Origin: Shewanella japonica
Lineage (GTDB): Bacteria; Pseudomonadota; Gammaproteobacteria; Enterobacterales; Shewanellaceae
Direction: 5' to 3'
Assembly: GCF_002075795.1 (NCBI RefSeq)
Contig: NZ_CP020472.1
Span: 3,641,001 to 3,705,000, forward strand
Length of the DNA: 64,000 nt
The position numbers and the translations under genes are program-made. The notes under the pieces are model-generated. The model ran no database searches and was not told where the DNA came from. It saw only the letters and a list, made by a program, of their open reading frames with translations. Below are positions 1 to 9,124 of this stretch, piece after piece (positions within the stretch are counted from its first letter, which is position 1; each line of letters opens with the position of its first letter).

Positions 1-477
1 TTAGACCACCTTCAACCACAAGCTGAAGCAATGTTAACTAGCGTCATGGATGCTCTCGATTACGTGGGAGTTATGGCGATGGAATGTTTCCGTGTCGGTG
101 ATGAGCTACTGGTGAATGAGTTAGCACCACGAGTGCACAACTCAGGGCACTGGACACAGTCAGGCTGCCACATCAATCAGTTTGAATTACACCTGCGTGC
201 ATTGTGTGATTTACCGATCCACACCCCACAAGTTAACTATAAATGTGTGATGGTTAACTTAATTGGTGCGGATAAAGACGACCGCTGGCTAAGCTTACCG
301 AATGCAGAGCTATTCTGGTACAACAAAGAAGTCAGAGTGGGCCGTAAAGTGGGTCATCTCAATTTATCAGCACACAATAAAGCGATGGTTGACGACAGTA
401 TTGCACTATTACAACAGTGGATGCCTGAGCAGTACCAAGCCCCTCTTGCTTGGATATTGGCTGAATTCGAGCGTTAA
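1..477 (+). CDS. purK: N5-carboxyaminoimidazole ribonucleotide synthase, 3' part
   Basis: This is the C-terminal part of PurK, the ATP-grasp enzyme that carboxylates aminoimidazole ribonucleotide to N5-CAIR in purine synthesis. The reading frame is open from the first base of the window, so the start lies upstream and only about 158 residues are present. The segment VNELAPRVHNSGHWT (about residues 38-52 of the visible part) is the characteristic PurK ATP-grasp/product-site stretch and is followed by the usual C-terminal barrel. A terminator follows about 30 bases after the stop, so purK ends its transcription unit; purE would be expected upstream, outside the window. The identification is firm. 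Confidence 0.93.
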   Translation, partial: LDHLQPQAEAMLTSVMDALDYVGVMAMECFRVGDELLVNELAPRVHNSGHWTQSGCHINQFELHLRALCDLPIHTPQVNYKCVMVNLIGADKDDRWLSLPNAELFWYNKEVRVGRKVGHLNLSAHNKAMVDDSIALLQQWMPEQYQAPLAWILAEFER

Positions 478-506
478 ATTGTAGTGAGTCATGTTCGCTA
501 TAAAGC

Positions 507-533
507 AAAAAAGGAGCCTAAGGCTCCTTTTTT
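507..533. terminator. bidirectional intrinsic terminator between purK and the chemotaxis receptor
   Basis: An inverted repeat, ggagcc-taa-ggctcc, is flanked by A6 on the left and T6 on the right. It can end transcription from purK on the plus strand and from the convergent receptor gene on the minus strand. Confidence 0.85.
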
Positions 534-553
534 ATTTGCTACCTTTAAGCTTG

Positions 554-1735
554 TTAAATACACACTCGGGTTAGTACTTGTTCAAGGTTTTCAGAGCTTG
601 CCTTTTGTTGTTGTGCTCTTAATGAAATCGCTTCGAGATTTAATTGCACCTCATGGCTTAAACGTGAAATTTCAATCGCACGATTATTAATGCTTCCCGT
701 TGAAGTTTGCTGACCTTGAATACTGTAAGTCATATTGCCAGCAACACTGTCTAATTGCTCAAAGACGTGTCCTATATCGCTAAAGGCTTGGGTCACACGC
801 TGACATTGTTGTAGGCTTTCTTGGGTGACACGCTGACTTTCTCCGATGGCACTGACCGCATTTCCAGCTTTAGCTTGAAGCTCTAGCACAATTGATTGAA
901 TTTCAACTGTCGATTCTTGTGTTCGATGCGCTAAGGCTCGCACTTCATCTGCTACAACAGCAAAGCCACGCCCTTGCTCACCCGCTCTAGCTGCCTCAAT
1001 TGCAGCATTTAGGGCTAACAAGTTAGTTTGCTCGGCAATACTTTTAATGACTTCTAAAACGTTACCAATTTTCTGGCTATCACTGTTCAGCAAATCTAAA
1101 TCAGACACCATGCTCTCAATGCCATTAGCAAAGGTCGTCATTGAGCTTTGGTTATTTTGTGCATCACTTGTTCCTGATGCTAATAGCTCTTTAACTTGAA
1201 CTGATGTCGACTTAAGCTCTTCAGCATTAGTAAATAATTCATCCGCAGTGTGAACAATCTCAGTTAAAGAAGCACTTATTTGTTCATTCTCTTGTGTGCT
1301 TTGACTCATTGATGACTCAGCAGCTCCCATTTGAGAAGCAAGTTCATATGATCCTGAGCGAACATCATTAGCATCGGCTCGAATCTCATCAATAACAGCT
1401 TTCAAATCTTCAATGAAATCGCTTAATCCATTACTGATATTAGCAATTTGGTCATCTCCATTATCCTTTAATGGCTTATCGGGCGCAGTATGGGTACTGA
1501 CCACTAACGCTAAATAATGACTCAATACATTTAAGCGTTTTTGTACTTGCTGCTGGTAAACATATAACAAGGCAAACGACTGCGCAGTCCCTAAGCAAAC
1601 AAGCAATATGACCAATTGGAATGTGGAGATTTGATCAGGAAGAAACAGTGAAACAACAATGGCGAGCAAGACAAACGACATGACGGGTAATAATAACCTC
1701 GTCTGCAATTTATTATTATCATTATGAGTTTGCAT
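554..1735 (-). CDS. methyl-accepting chemotaxis protein with minimal periplasmic part
   Basis: A 393-residue chemoreceptor. Two hydrophobic segments lie close together near the N-terminus (about residues 13-32 and 38-60) with only a few residues between them, so there is practically no periplasmic ligand domain. A short linker follows, then the long cytoplasmic coiled coil. The conserved hairpin tip [20 protein letters not shown] is at about residue 240 and binds CheA/CheW. The family relays signals to CheA to bias flagellar rotation. The lack of a sensor domain suggests it senses membrane or cytoplasmic state, or acts with a partner; that is inference. It is transcribed alone and shares a terminator with purK. 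Confidence 0.9.
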   Translation of the reverse strand: MQTHNDNNKLQTRLLLPVMSFVLLAIVVSLFLPDQISTFQLVILLVCLGTAQSFALLYVYQQQVQKRLNVLSHYLALVVSTHTAPDKPLKDNGDDQIANISNGLSDFIEDLKAVIDEIRADANDVRSGSYELASQMGAAESSMSQSTQENEQISASLTEIVHTADELFTNAEELKSTSVQVKELLASGTSDAQNNQSSMTTFANGIESMVSDLDLLNSDSQKIGNVLEVIKSIAEQTNLLALNAAIEAARAGEQGRGFAVVADEVRALAHRTQESTVEIQSIVLELQAKAGNAVSAIGESQRVTQESLQQCQRVTQAFSDIGHVFEQLDSVAGNMTYSIQGQQTSTGSINNRAIEISRLSHEVQLNLEAISLRAQQQKASSENLEQVLTRVCI

Positions 1736-1918
1736 ATAGGGTTCCGAAAACGAATAAATTATTTTAAACCTAAGTGGTTACAATTTTTATTATTGATAAA
1801 TCGTAAGATGTTAAATCCTGTGCAACATTAAAGAATTAACACAATATCTACAATTGTTATCGGACATTGTCGCTGAAAGTTTAGATTTATTATTGTCAGT
1901 ATTTTTATACAAATGAAA

Positions 1919-1945
1919 TAAAAAAGCCTCGCATTGGCGAGGCTT
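1919..1945 (-). terminator. intrinsic terminator of the transglycosylase-like lipoprotein gene
   Basis: The stem aagcctcgc/gcgaggctt has a 4-base loop and is followed on the minus strand by a T run (A6 on the plus strand). It lies about 20 bases past the stop codon of the gene ending at 1964. Confidence 0.85.
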
Positions 1946-1963
1946 ATGGTTCAAGGCGATGGA

Positions 1964-2581
1964 TTACCCAAAGAATAAACGCCATAACCAAGAAGAATCT
2001 AAGTCTTCTTTACAAGTGTGATACTGTTGAGCATAGGTTTTTGAACGTGCATCGACGCGATTGGCGACAGGGCCTAGCCACGCTTTGGCTTTATAAGTTC
2101 CCCGTTTGTAACCGCCCCATCCTTCGTGATAATTCAAATATTGATTTTTTGCATCCCACTTAGAAATACCATTGATTTTATTAGTTTTATAAATAAACCA
2201 CCCCATAAAATCCATCGCATCATCAAAGTTACTTCGACTCGACCATGAATTACCTGTTTCTCGTACGTAATCATCCCAAGTCATCGTTTTCGCTTGCGCA
2301 TAACCATAAGCATCACTGGCACGCCCAATAGGAATAAAACCGAGGAAATATTCCATAGGCGGTGCAGCATTATGTTTAAATGAGCTTTCTTGATACATCA
2401 TGGCTAAAGGCACATGAACCGGTACGCCCCATTTATCACGAGTATTGACAGCAGCTTTATACCAAGAGCGATTTTCTTGGAAAATAGAACACAGGTTGTC
2501 AGGCTCTTTTGGTGGAGGTGTGGCACAACCAGTTAGTTGTAATAATAAAATGGTGCTTAAAGCACGAAAAAACCACTTCAT
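1964..2581 (-). CDS. lipoprotein with transglycosylase SLT-like domain
   Basis: A predicted lipoprotein of about 205 residues. I place the start at the ATG at 2581, because it is preceded by AAGGG and gives a clean lipoprotein signal ending in the lipobox LTGC (Cys at about residue 19); the frame stays open further upstream but those residues do not look like a signal. The mature part contains MMYQESSF (about residue 62; the Glu is the likely catalytic residue of lytic transglycosylases) and a SDAYGYAQ segment, the pattern of the small SLT-type family found in gammaproteobacteria. The likely role is cleavage of peptidoglycan from the inner face of the outer membrane. It is a single-gene unit with its own terminator. 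The activity is inferred from motifs only. Confidence 0.78.
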   Translation of the reverse strand: MKWFFRALSTILLLQLTGCATPPPKEPDNLCSIFQENRSWYKAAVNTRDKWGVPVHVPLAMMYQESSFKHNAAPPMEYFLGFIPIGRASDAYGYAQAKTMTWDDYVRETGNSWSSRSNFDDAMDFMGWFIYKTNKINGISKWDAKNQYLNYHEGWGGYKRGTYKAKAWLGPVANRVDARSKTYAQQYHTCKEDLDSSWLWRLFFG

Positions 2582-3027
2582 AAAAGCCCTTATAGCAAAT
2601 GAAAACAACTGAATATGAAAATCCAAAGACGGGTAGATTCTCACATCAAAGTGACAGAGATGCAAACCGCTTTATCATAAAAAAGCTGACGATGTCGTTA
2701 TGATAAAGCGACAAAATATCCCATGACTTAACTGACAATTAGACAGTGTCGCTTAGACGGTTATGGACTATCACGGATTGATATCATCGCAGTACATATA
2801 GGCTATTAACGATATTTTGAGGTCGCTAATTTTAAGAAGGCTAGTTTATGAGGCTAACTTTAAGTCACTTTGCTAAATGATTTTTCAGTCACTTTTTAAA
2901 TAACTGCGTTGAAGAGATAAATGTAAAGCGATTAATTGAACACGAGGAAAATGAAAAATAGGTATGGGACGAAAAATGACTAAGCATTATTCCTTGATGC
3001 AATTATCGCTTGGGGAGCATTGAGTAT
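2582..3027. other. intergenic stretch with an 11-bp inverted repeat
   Basis: There is no gene in these 446 bases, which lie upstream of the transglycosylase-like gene and downstream of the small lipoprotein at 3028. The only structure I see is an inverted repeat, cgctttatcat at 2668-2678 and its complement at 2700-2710, with a 21-base spacer. It could be a hairpin or an operator; neither is established. Confidence 0.5.
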
Positions 3028-3456
3028 TTATCCCATCTTATCGGTAAATACACATTCATAAGACGCTTGCTTCCAAACCACTGGCTGCCAATAGTCGCTA
3101 TTAAGCCCTGTATATGTTTTATCAACTTTAAGTTCAGCTGCTAAATGATAGCGCTGCTCACGTTCAACCACAATATCCAGCTTTTTGGTTTGTCTGGCTG
3201 CGAGTTTAACTTTCAATTCTGGCGACTCTATTAGCTCAGCTAAAGTAAACGTGTGCTTACCTGCTGTCAGTTTATAATAAGGACGCGAAATAACAGCTTG
3301 ACCATCAAGATGTGTGACAACCACCCGATATAGGTTGTCTGCAGTCGGCGGCGTAATGTAACTCGCAACCGAACCACACATAAACTCATCATCTGATGAA
3401 CTTGCACACCCTTGAAGCAGTGCAAGCATCATCAATAATAAGGCCATTATCTTCAT
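3028..3456 (-). CDS. small predicted lipoprotein co-transcribed with gshA
   Basis: A 142-residue protein of unknown function. It starts with a short hydrophobic signal ending in a lipobox-like LQGC (Cys at about residue 17) followed by ASSSDDE; the acidic stretch after the Cys does not place Asp directly at +2, so outer-membrane sorting is plausible. The rest is a single small beta-rich domain with no catalytic motif that I recognise; two further Cys (about residues 27 and 135) might pair. The start codon overlaps the stop codon of gshA in an ATGA, so the two are translationally coupled. This indicates co-expression with glutathione synthesis, but I infer no specific function from it. Confidence 0.75.
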   Translation of the reverse strand: MKIMALLLMMLALLQGCASSSDDEFMCGSVASYITPPTADNLYRVVVTHLDGQAVISRPYYKLTAGKHTFTLAELIESPELKVKLAARQTKKLDIVVEREQRYHLAAELKVDKTYTGLNSDYWQPVVWKQASYECVFTDKMG

Positions 3457-5045
3457 TGATTGACGGCAACTGCTGACTGTGCTAAATCAGCAAAATAATC
3501 CGCTAAAAACTCATCAAAGCTCACTGCGGGTTGTGCTTCAATATCTTGCTGCACTCTTAGAGACTCTTGCGCTTCAGCTTCATATTCAGCCAGAGTGTTG
3601 GCTGATAACGGATAATTAGACAGGTACTCATGGTACTGTTTTGCAAGTTGTTTAACCCACACACCATGATCAATTCCTTGATTAACTACATCTTCAAGCA
3701 CACGACCAGATAGTGTTTTACTTGGGTCGTTAATCGCTTCTTGCCACTGTGATAATGCTTTTTGGTACTGATTTCCCTCACCATCAAGTAAAACAGCAAG
3801 TCGTGACATTGGCTCAAAAATATCACTTAACCATTCAGTTAACTTAACGTGTTGGCCCTTTCTACTTAAGGTTAAGTCAGGTTTACGACCTTCAAGTACA
3901 ACAGCTTTTAAGTTAGCGGCTATTTCAGCCTCCCCTTCAACATCTGTTTTATCGGATGAAAGTAATAAACAATAAAGCAAGAACAAATCAAGGAACTTAA
4001 CCTGACTAGCATCAATACCAATAGGGCTATATGGATTGACATCAAGAGCACGCACTTCGATATATTCTACACCAGCTCTAGCAAGCGCTTCAGATGGTTT
4101 TTCACCTGACTTAGCAACGCGTTTAGCCCGAATTGGCGAATAAAATTCATTTTCGATTTGTAAAACGTTGCTATTCAACTGGCGATATTCATTGCCAACC
4201 TTAACCCCGATTTTTGCAAAGCTTGCTGAAGGCATTCTAATCGCTTCGCCTACACCCGCTAGATACTCAGGCAGCGAGTTATAACTAATATCTAGCTGCT
4301 CCTGCTCTTTATTGGTGTAACCTAAATCACTCATACGCAATGACGTTGCGTAAGGTAAGTAAAGTGTCCCTTTACCTGTTTTCTTAAAATCAAAATCAAC
4401 TGGCTGTTCTTTAATAAACGAACTACATAGTGCGGGTGAAGAGCCAAAAAAGTATGGCAATACCCATACCAAGCGGCGATAGTTACGGATCATGCCAAAA
4501 TAAGATTCTGAGATAAAATCTTGTCGAGAAAGCTGTTTATCACTTTTCTCGTATAAAGCATCCCACAGTTTTTCTGACACTGAAAAATTAAAGTGAACCC
4601 CTGCAATAATCTGCATTAAAGGTCCATATCTATGAGTTAGCCCTTGACGATAAAGGGTTTTCATTTTGCCATTATTTGAACTGCCGTAACGGGCGATCGG
4701 AATATCTTTCTCATCGCCAACATAACAAGGCATGCTGACAGGCCAGAGTGTTTGGCCATTCATATTTTTAACACTGTAGGCATGAGTTTGAGTCAAGCCA
4801 TCTAATAAAGTGTCAATATTAGAATTAACTGGAGTGATGAACTCTAAAAGAGACTCACTGTAATCTGTGGTAATACGAGAGTGAGTTAAGGCTGAACCTA
4901 ACTTTTCTGGGTGACCGTCTTTTGCTAATTGACCAGAGTCATCGATTCTTAAAGCTTCACGTTCAATGCCCCTTAACATACCGAGCAGTGATTCACGACC
5001 TTGGTCGTTGGAAAGGTAATCGATTATTTCATTGAATGAGTTCAA
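3453..5045 (-). CDS. gshA: glutamate--cysteine ligase
   Basis: A 530-residue enzyme matching the gammaproteobacterial (type 1) GshA family along its whole length; family members are around 520 residues. It joins glutamate and cysteine with ATP, the first and rate-limiting step of glutathione synthesis in the cytoplasm. The N-terminal GIEREALRI segment (about residues 26-34) and the EVRALDVNPYSPIGID segment (about 331-346) carry residues of the metal/ATP and substrate site in this family. The downstream small lipoprotein overlaps it by four bases. Nothing looks truncated. Confidence 0.96.
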   Translation of the reverse strand: MNSFNEIIDYLSNDQGRESLLGMLRGIEREALRIDDSGQLAKDGHPEKLGSALTHSRITTDYSESLLEFITPVNSNIDTLLDGLTQTHAYSVKNMNGQTLWPVSMPCYVGDEKDIPIARYGSSNNGKMKTLYRQGLTHRYGPLMQIIAGVHFNFSVSEKLWDALYEKSDKQLSRQDFISESYFGMIRNYRRLVWVLPYFFGSSPALCSSFIKEQPVDFDFKKTGKGTLYLPYATSLRMSDLGYTNKEQEQLDISYNSLPEYLAGVGEAIRMPSASFAKIGVKVGNEYRQLNSNVLQIENEFYSPIRAKRVAKSGEKPSEALARAGVEYIEVRALDVNPYSPIGIDASQVKFLDLFLLYCLLLSSDKTDVEGEAEIAANLKAVVLEGRKPDLTLSRKGQHVKLTEWLSDIFEPMSRLAVLLDGEGNQYQKALSQWQEAINDPSKTLSGRVLEDVVNQGIDHGVWVKQLAKQYHEYLSNYPLSANTLAEYEAEAQESLRVQQDIEAQPAVSFDEFLADYFADLAQSAVAVNQ

Positions 5046-5221
5046 TTTGCTGTTCTCTTATTGTAACCCGAATTAATAACTCGAATTAATCACTCGAATT
5101 AGTCAGCCGCATCGGTTCATATTGCGACTTACAATCTGCTAGACCTGCTATTAAACGATATTATTTCCAACAATGCATAATAAAATCTGCTTCATTGAAT
5201 AAATTTACGTTCAATCGTCTT

Positions 5222-5257
5222 AAAATAAAAAACGGTAACATCATTATTGTCACCGTT
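5222..5257 (-). terminator. probable terminator of the M16 peptidase gene
   Basis: The stem aacggtaaca/tgtcaccgtt has one mismatch and a 7-base loop, with an A-rich run on its left that gives a U tract on the minus strand. It lies about 70 bases past the peptidase stop codon. Confidence 0.6.
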
Positions 5258-5329
5258 ATGTGGTCTTTCATCATATCAGACCCTATAAAACCTATATAGG
5301 GTCTATATTTTTAAAAACAATAGCGAAAC

Positions 5330-8161
5330 CTATTTAATCTCTTTTATAGGATAGCCTAAAGCTTCAAGTTTAGGTGAAATCACCGTTTTATCGCCAACAA
5401 TGACCATAATCATACTCGATAAATCTAACTGCGCTTTAGCTAACTCGTTAAGTTCATCTTTACTGATTGTCGCCACAATATCAGCCTGTTGCTCAGTAAA
5501 ATCATCTGCCAATTGGTAACGCTGTATCATGCGCATAAAGCCCGCTTTTTGATATGGGGTTTCATACTCAAGCGCTTTACCTTGAGAAATAGAACTGCGC
5601 ATGAAAGCTAACTCTTTATCCGTCATGCCTTCAGCTTGAAAACGTTTTATTTCATTCACAAATTCAGTCACAGACTCAGCCGTTACATCTGTGCGAACAC
5701 TAGCAGTTGCTTCAAAACGACCGATAACATCATTACCATTAAAGCCAGTTCTTGCCCCGTAGGTATAGCCTTTATCTTCACGTAGATTCAGGTTTATACG
5801 ACTATTAAATGCTCCACCTAATGGGTAATTCATTAAGAAAGATTTAAAATACTCCCCTGTCGCATCGTAAGGTAATGCTCGCTTACCTATCTTAATCACT
5901 GACTGAGCCGCACCGGGTTTATCAATAACGTAAATAGTACCACCAGCAAGTGTTGGGAATGTTGGTAAGGCTTCAGCTTTATTTGCACTGCCTTGCCATT
6001 TCTCCAGTACAGAAAGTTCAGACATCACCTGTTGTTGAGGTAAATCAGACACTAACACCATCTGCGCATTACCTGCTTTATATTGGGTTTGATAGAACTG
6101 CTTTACGTCATCTAATGTCAACGCAGAAACTGTCGCTACACTGCCTGAGGCTTGTACGCTAAAGTGAGTATCTTCGCCAAAAAGTAATCCTGAAAATGCT
6201 CTACGAGCTAGATAGTTTGGATCTGATTCTTGGTGTTGTAACCCTTGTATTTCCTGTTGTTTTAGACGCTCAAAATCAGCCTCAACAAAACCTGGCGAAA
6301 ATAACTTTTCTTGTAAAATTGCCAACGTTGGTGTCAGATTTTCAGTCAAACTCGATACTTGAATGTAGCTCTGAGTAGAGGTTGCTCCAAATGAAATACT
6401 ACTGCCTAGCATTTCAAGTGCGCCTGCTAATTCTTCTGTTGTTCGTTTTTGACTCGACTCATTTAACATTGAAGCCGTTAAAGAGGCGACACCTGCTTTT
6501 TCAATTTCAGGTAACCGATTACCGCCATCAAGGTAAATTAATAACTCTACCGTTGGGGTTTCATGGTTTTCTGTTCCCATGACCTCGATGCCATTTGCTA
6601 GTGATGCATTCCATAGCTTTGGTACTTTAAGCACGGGCGCAGCGCCTGCCTTCGGCATCACGGTGCGATCAAAGCTTGAAGTGATTTGACGAACATTCTC
6701 TGTTCCTGTTACCGCTACATCAGCCACTGATTGCGTTACCGGAGTGAAGTTATCCTCTTTAGCTATAAGCTGTTTAGCCCCTTCAGGAACCACACTCATT
6801 ACGACCATTGGTTTATCTTTGATATAGGTTTTAAAAACCCGCATCACATCTTCTTTGGTAACACTGGCATAACGAGCTAAATCACTGGCGACCATATTAG
6901 GGTTATCAAAAAAGGTTTGATTGTAAGCCAGTGTAGAAACTTTGCCTTTCACACTCTGCATGCCGTAAATGGTATCGGCTTCAAATTGCACTTTTACTTT
7001 TTGTAGATCGTCATCGGTCACACCGCGCTGCTCAAACTCGACAATCGAGTCATTAATTTTTTGCTCTAATTTAGCAAGGTCGGTACCTGATGCAGGATTT
7101 GCCAACGCATATAGAGTCAAACGACACGATAACTCTTGGCAAGGATGACCGACTGATGCCTGCACAGCAAATCCATCTTTAACCAGATTTTTGTATAACA
7201 GCGATGTTTTACCGCCGCCTAAAATGTTGGCCAATAAATCTAATGCAGCTTCATCTTCATGACGGGCATAAACTGTTGGAAAACCCATATAAATCAGAGG
7301 TAGATGCACCTTATCTTCCATCGAAATATATCGGGTTTCATCGAGAGTAACAGGGGTTTTAGGATCGGCTTTAACTTCAGGGCCACGGGCTAACTCACCA
7401 AAGTACTTATTAACCATGGCAAGCGTTTGCATTTCATCAAAATCCCCACCAATAGTTAACGTAGCATTGTTAGGCCCATACCAACGTTTAAAGAAGTTAC
7501 GAACATCATCAACCGTTGCACGTTCTAGATCTTCTGGCCAGCCAATCACAGGCCATGAGTAAGGGTGTCCCTCAGGAAACATGGCTTGATTAAAGCGTTC
7601 ATTCAAACGGCCATATGGTTGGTTGTCGATACGTTGAGCACGTTCGTTTTTCACCGTTTCACGCTGAACTTCAAATTTCTCACTGGTCAATGCTGGCAAC
7701 AAAAAGCCCATTCGGTCTGACTCTAGCCACAACATTTTTTCGAGCTGGTTACTTGGCACGGTTTCAAAATAATTTGTTCTATCGGTATTAGTCGTCCCGT
7801 TAAGCGTGCCGCCAGCTTCTGTGACGACTTTAAAGTGTTGCTCATCTCCAACATGCTGGGAGCCCTGGAACATCATGTGTTCGAATAAATGAGCAAAACC
7901 ACTGCGGCCTTCTACTTCACGAGCAGACCCCACATGGTAAGTAACATCAACATGAACAAGAGGATCTGAATTGTCCTGATGCAAAATAACTGTCAGTCCA
8001 TTCTCTAACAAATATTTTTTATAAGGGATACTCACCGCGTCAGATACACCAACGGTTTCGATTAAAGTCACGCCTTGAGGCAAACTGGAGGACGTTTTTA
8101 CGTCATGTGCGCAGCCACTTATGGCAATAGAGATCGCCGCTGCTAAGATCCATTTCTTCAC
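5330..8161 (-). CDS. M16 family zinc metallopeptidase, lipoprotein
   Basis: A 943-residue two-module peptidase of the pitrilysin/insulinase (M16) type. The N-terminus is a lipoprotein signal ending in ISGC (Cys17), so the protein should be membrane-anchored in the periplasm. The inverted zinc motif HXXEH is present as HLFEH at residues 91-95, with the downstream Glu supplied by the ETVKNERAQR segment at about 170. The C-terminal half (from about 490) repeats the fold without a zinc motif, and carries the R/Y substrate-binding stretch around LREDKGYTYGARTG (about 800). It should degrade small peptides or unfolded fragments. It is a single-gene unit. The family is certain; the substrate is unknown. 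Confidence 0.92.
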   Translation of the reverse strand: MKKWILAAAISIAISGCAHDVKTSSSLPQGVTLIETVGVSDAVSIPYKKYLLENGLTVILHQDNSDPLVHVDVTYHVGSAREVEGRSGFAHLFEHMMFQGSQHVGDEQHFKVVTEAGGTLNGTTNTDRTNYFETVPSNQLEKMLWLESDRMGFLLPALTSEKFEVQRETVKNERAQRIDNQPYGRLNERFNQAMFPEGHPYSWPVIGWPEDLERATVDDVRNFFKRWYGPNNATLTIGGDFDEMQTLAMVNKYFGELARGPEVKADPKTPVTLDETRYISMEDKVHLPLIYMGFPTVYARHEDEAALDLLANILGGGKTSLLYKNLVKDGFAVQASVGHPCQELSCRLTLYALANPASGTDLAKLEQKINDSIVEFEQRGVTDDDLQKVKVQFEADTIYGMQSVKGKVSTLAYNQTFFDNPNMVASDLARYASVTKEDVMRVFKTYIKDKPMVVMSVVPEGAKQLIAKEDNFTPVTQSVADVAVTGTENVRQITSSFDRTVMPKAGAAPVLKVPKLWNASLANGIEVMGTENHETPTVELLIYLDGGNRLPEIEKAGVASLTASMLNESSQKRTTEELAGALEMLGSSISFGATSTQSYIQVSSLTENLTPTLAILQEKLFSPGFVEADFERLKQQEIQGLQHQESDPNYLARRAFSGLLFGEDTHFSVQASGSVATVSALTLDDVKQFYQTQYKAGNAQMVLVSDLPQQQVMSELSVLEKWQGSANKAEALPTFPTLAGGTIYVIDKPGAAQSVIKIGKRALPYDATGEYFKSFLMNYPLGGAFNSRINLNLREDKGYTYGARTGFNGNDVIGRFEATASVRTDVTAESVTEFVNEIKRFQAEGMTDKELAFMRSSISQGKALEYETPYQKAGFMRMIQRYQLADDFTEQQADIVATISKDELNELAKAQLDLSSMIMVIVGDKTVISPKLEALGYPIKEIK

Positions 8162-8340
8162 TTAAACTTCCTTTAAAAAATTAATAGCATAAATAGTATG
8201 GGCTTACGACCCTGCTTTATTCAGATAGTTTCCAATAGTAGTGAAAATTGCGCTATGGCTTGCAAAAATACAAACTAAAGTGATTGAAAGTTATATATTA
8301 ATATTCAATATGATGGATACCCTACCTCGTAGGGTCATTA

Positions 8341-8763
8341 TTACCACGCCAACATAAATGCTGCCACAATTAAAGAGTAACGAATCGTTTTACCGATGAG
8401 TATCATGATAGTCGATTGGATAATAGGTAACTTTAGCCATCCTGCGATTAAACATAAAATATCGCCGATTAATGGCAGCCAAGATAACAATAACGCCCAA
8501 TAGCCATATTTTTCGATTAATTTTAGTCCATGTTGATATTTTTTAGAGGCAAAGTCCTCTGGCGTCTTCGCAAAGCGGCCTAAATAGCCTAAATAATAAC
8601 TGGTGATTGCCCCTAACGAATTACCAATACTGGCCACAACAAGCAATGCAAACCACGTTTGTGGGGCTTCATTCAATAAAGCGACAAGTAAAACTTCTGA
8701 GCCTCCTGGTAACAAAGTTGCTGCTAGAAAGGCCCCGCTAAACATTAACCATAACGCTGTCAT
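8341..8763 (-). CDS. YqaA family small membrane protein
   Basis: A 140-residue protein with about four hydrophobic segments (roughly residues 1-22, 36-60, 88-110 and 115-138) and the PGGSEVLL and GNSLGAITSYYLG motifs of the YqaA/DedA-related (SNARE-associated) family. DedA relatives are flippase-like or envelope-homeostasis proteins; no precise role is established for YqaA. It stands alone between the M16 peptidase and a divergent symporter. Length and motifs fit a complete protein. Confidence 0.82.
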   Translation of the reverse strand: MTALWLMFSGAFLAATLLPGGSEVLLVALLNEAPQTWFALLVVASIGNSLGAITSYYLGYLGRFAKTPEDFASKKYQHGLKLIEKYGYWALLLSWLPLIGDILCLIAGWLKLPIIQSTIMILIGKTIRYSLIVAAFMLAW

Positions 8764-9124
8764 TTACTTTACCTGATGATATTTATAGAGTTTTAATCAC
8801 TTTGAAGTCACACCTTACCAAGGGTTAGCAAGTTGTTGAAATTTAAAGTACATTTAACAAGTCTCAAAAATGGTATAAGTTATATCAAAAACGGTTTGTC
8901 CCGTTATGTTTGACTCAATACAATTCGAAAATTGCTCCACCGAGAACTGTAGATAAGCAATATTAAAATAAGCTGAACCTTAATGATGTGAACCATCGTA
9001 TTGCTTACGCAGCGTAACTTCCGCAATGACTATTCAATAGCCTTTGTGTAATTGTGTTCGGTTATTGAAATAATAATCCCCTTGCTGAAAACAACGGCAA
9101 GTATAATAAATAGTTGGAAATTTA
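8764..9124. other. divergent promoter region between yqaA-like and symporter genes
   Basis: There is no gene in these 361 bases. The stretch must hold the divergent promoters of the two flanking genes. I see a short hairpin (aacgg...ccgtt near 8890) but no convincing operator or riboswitch. Confidence 0.5.
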
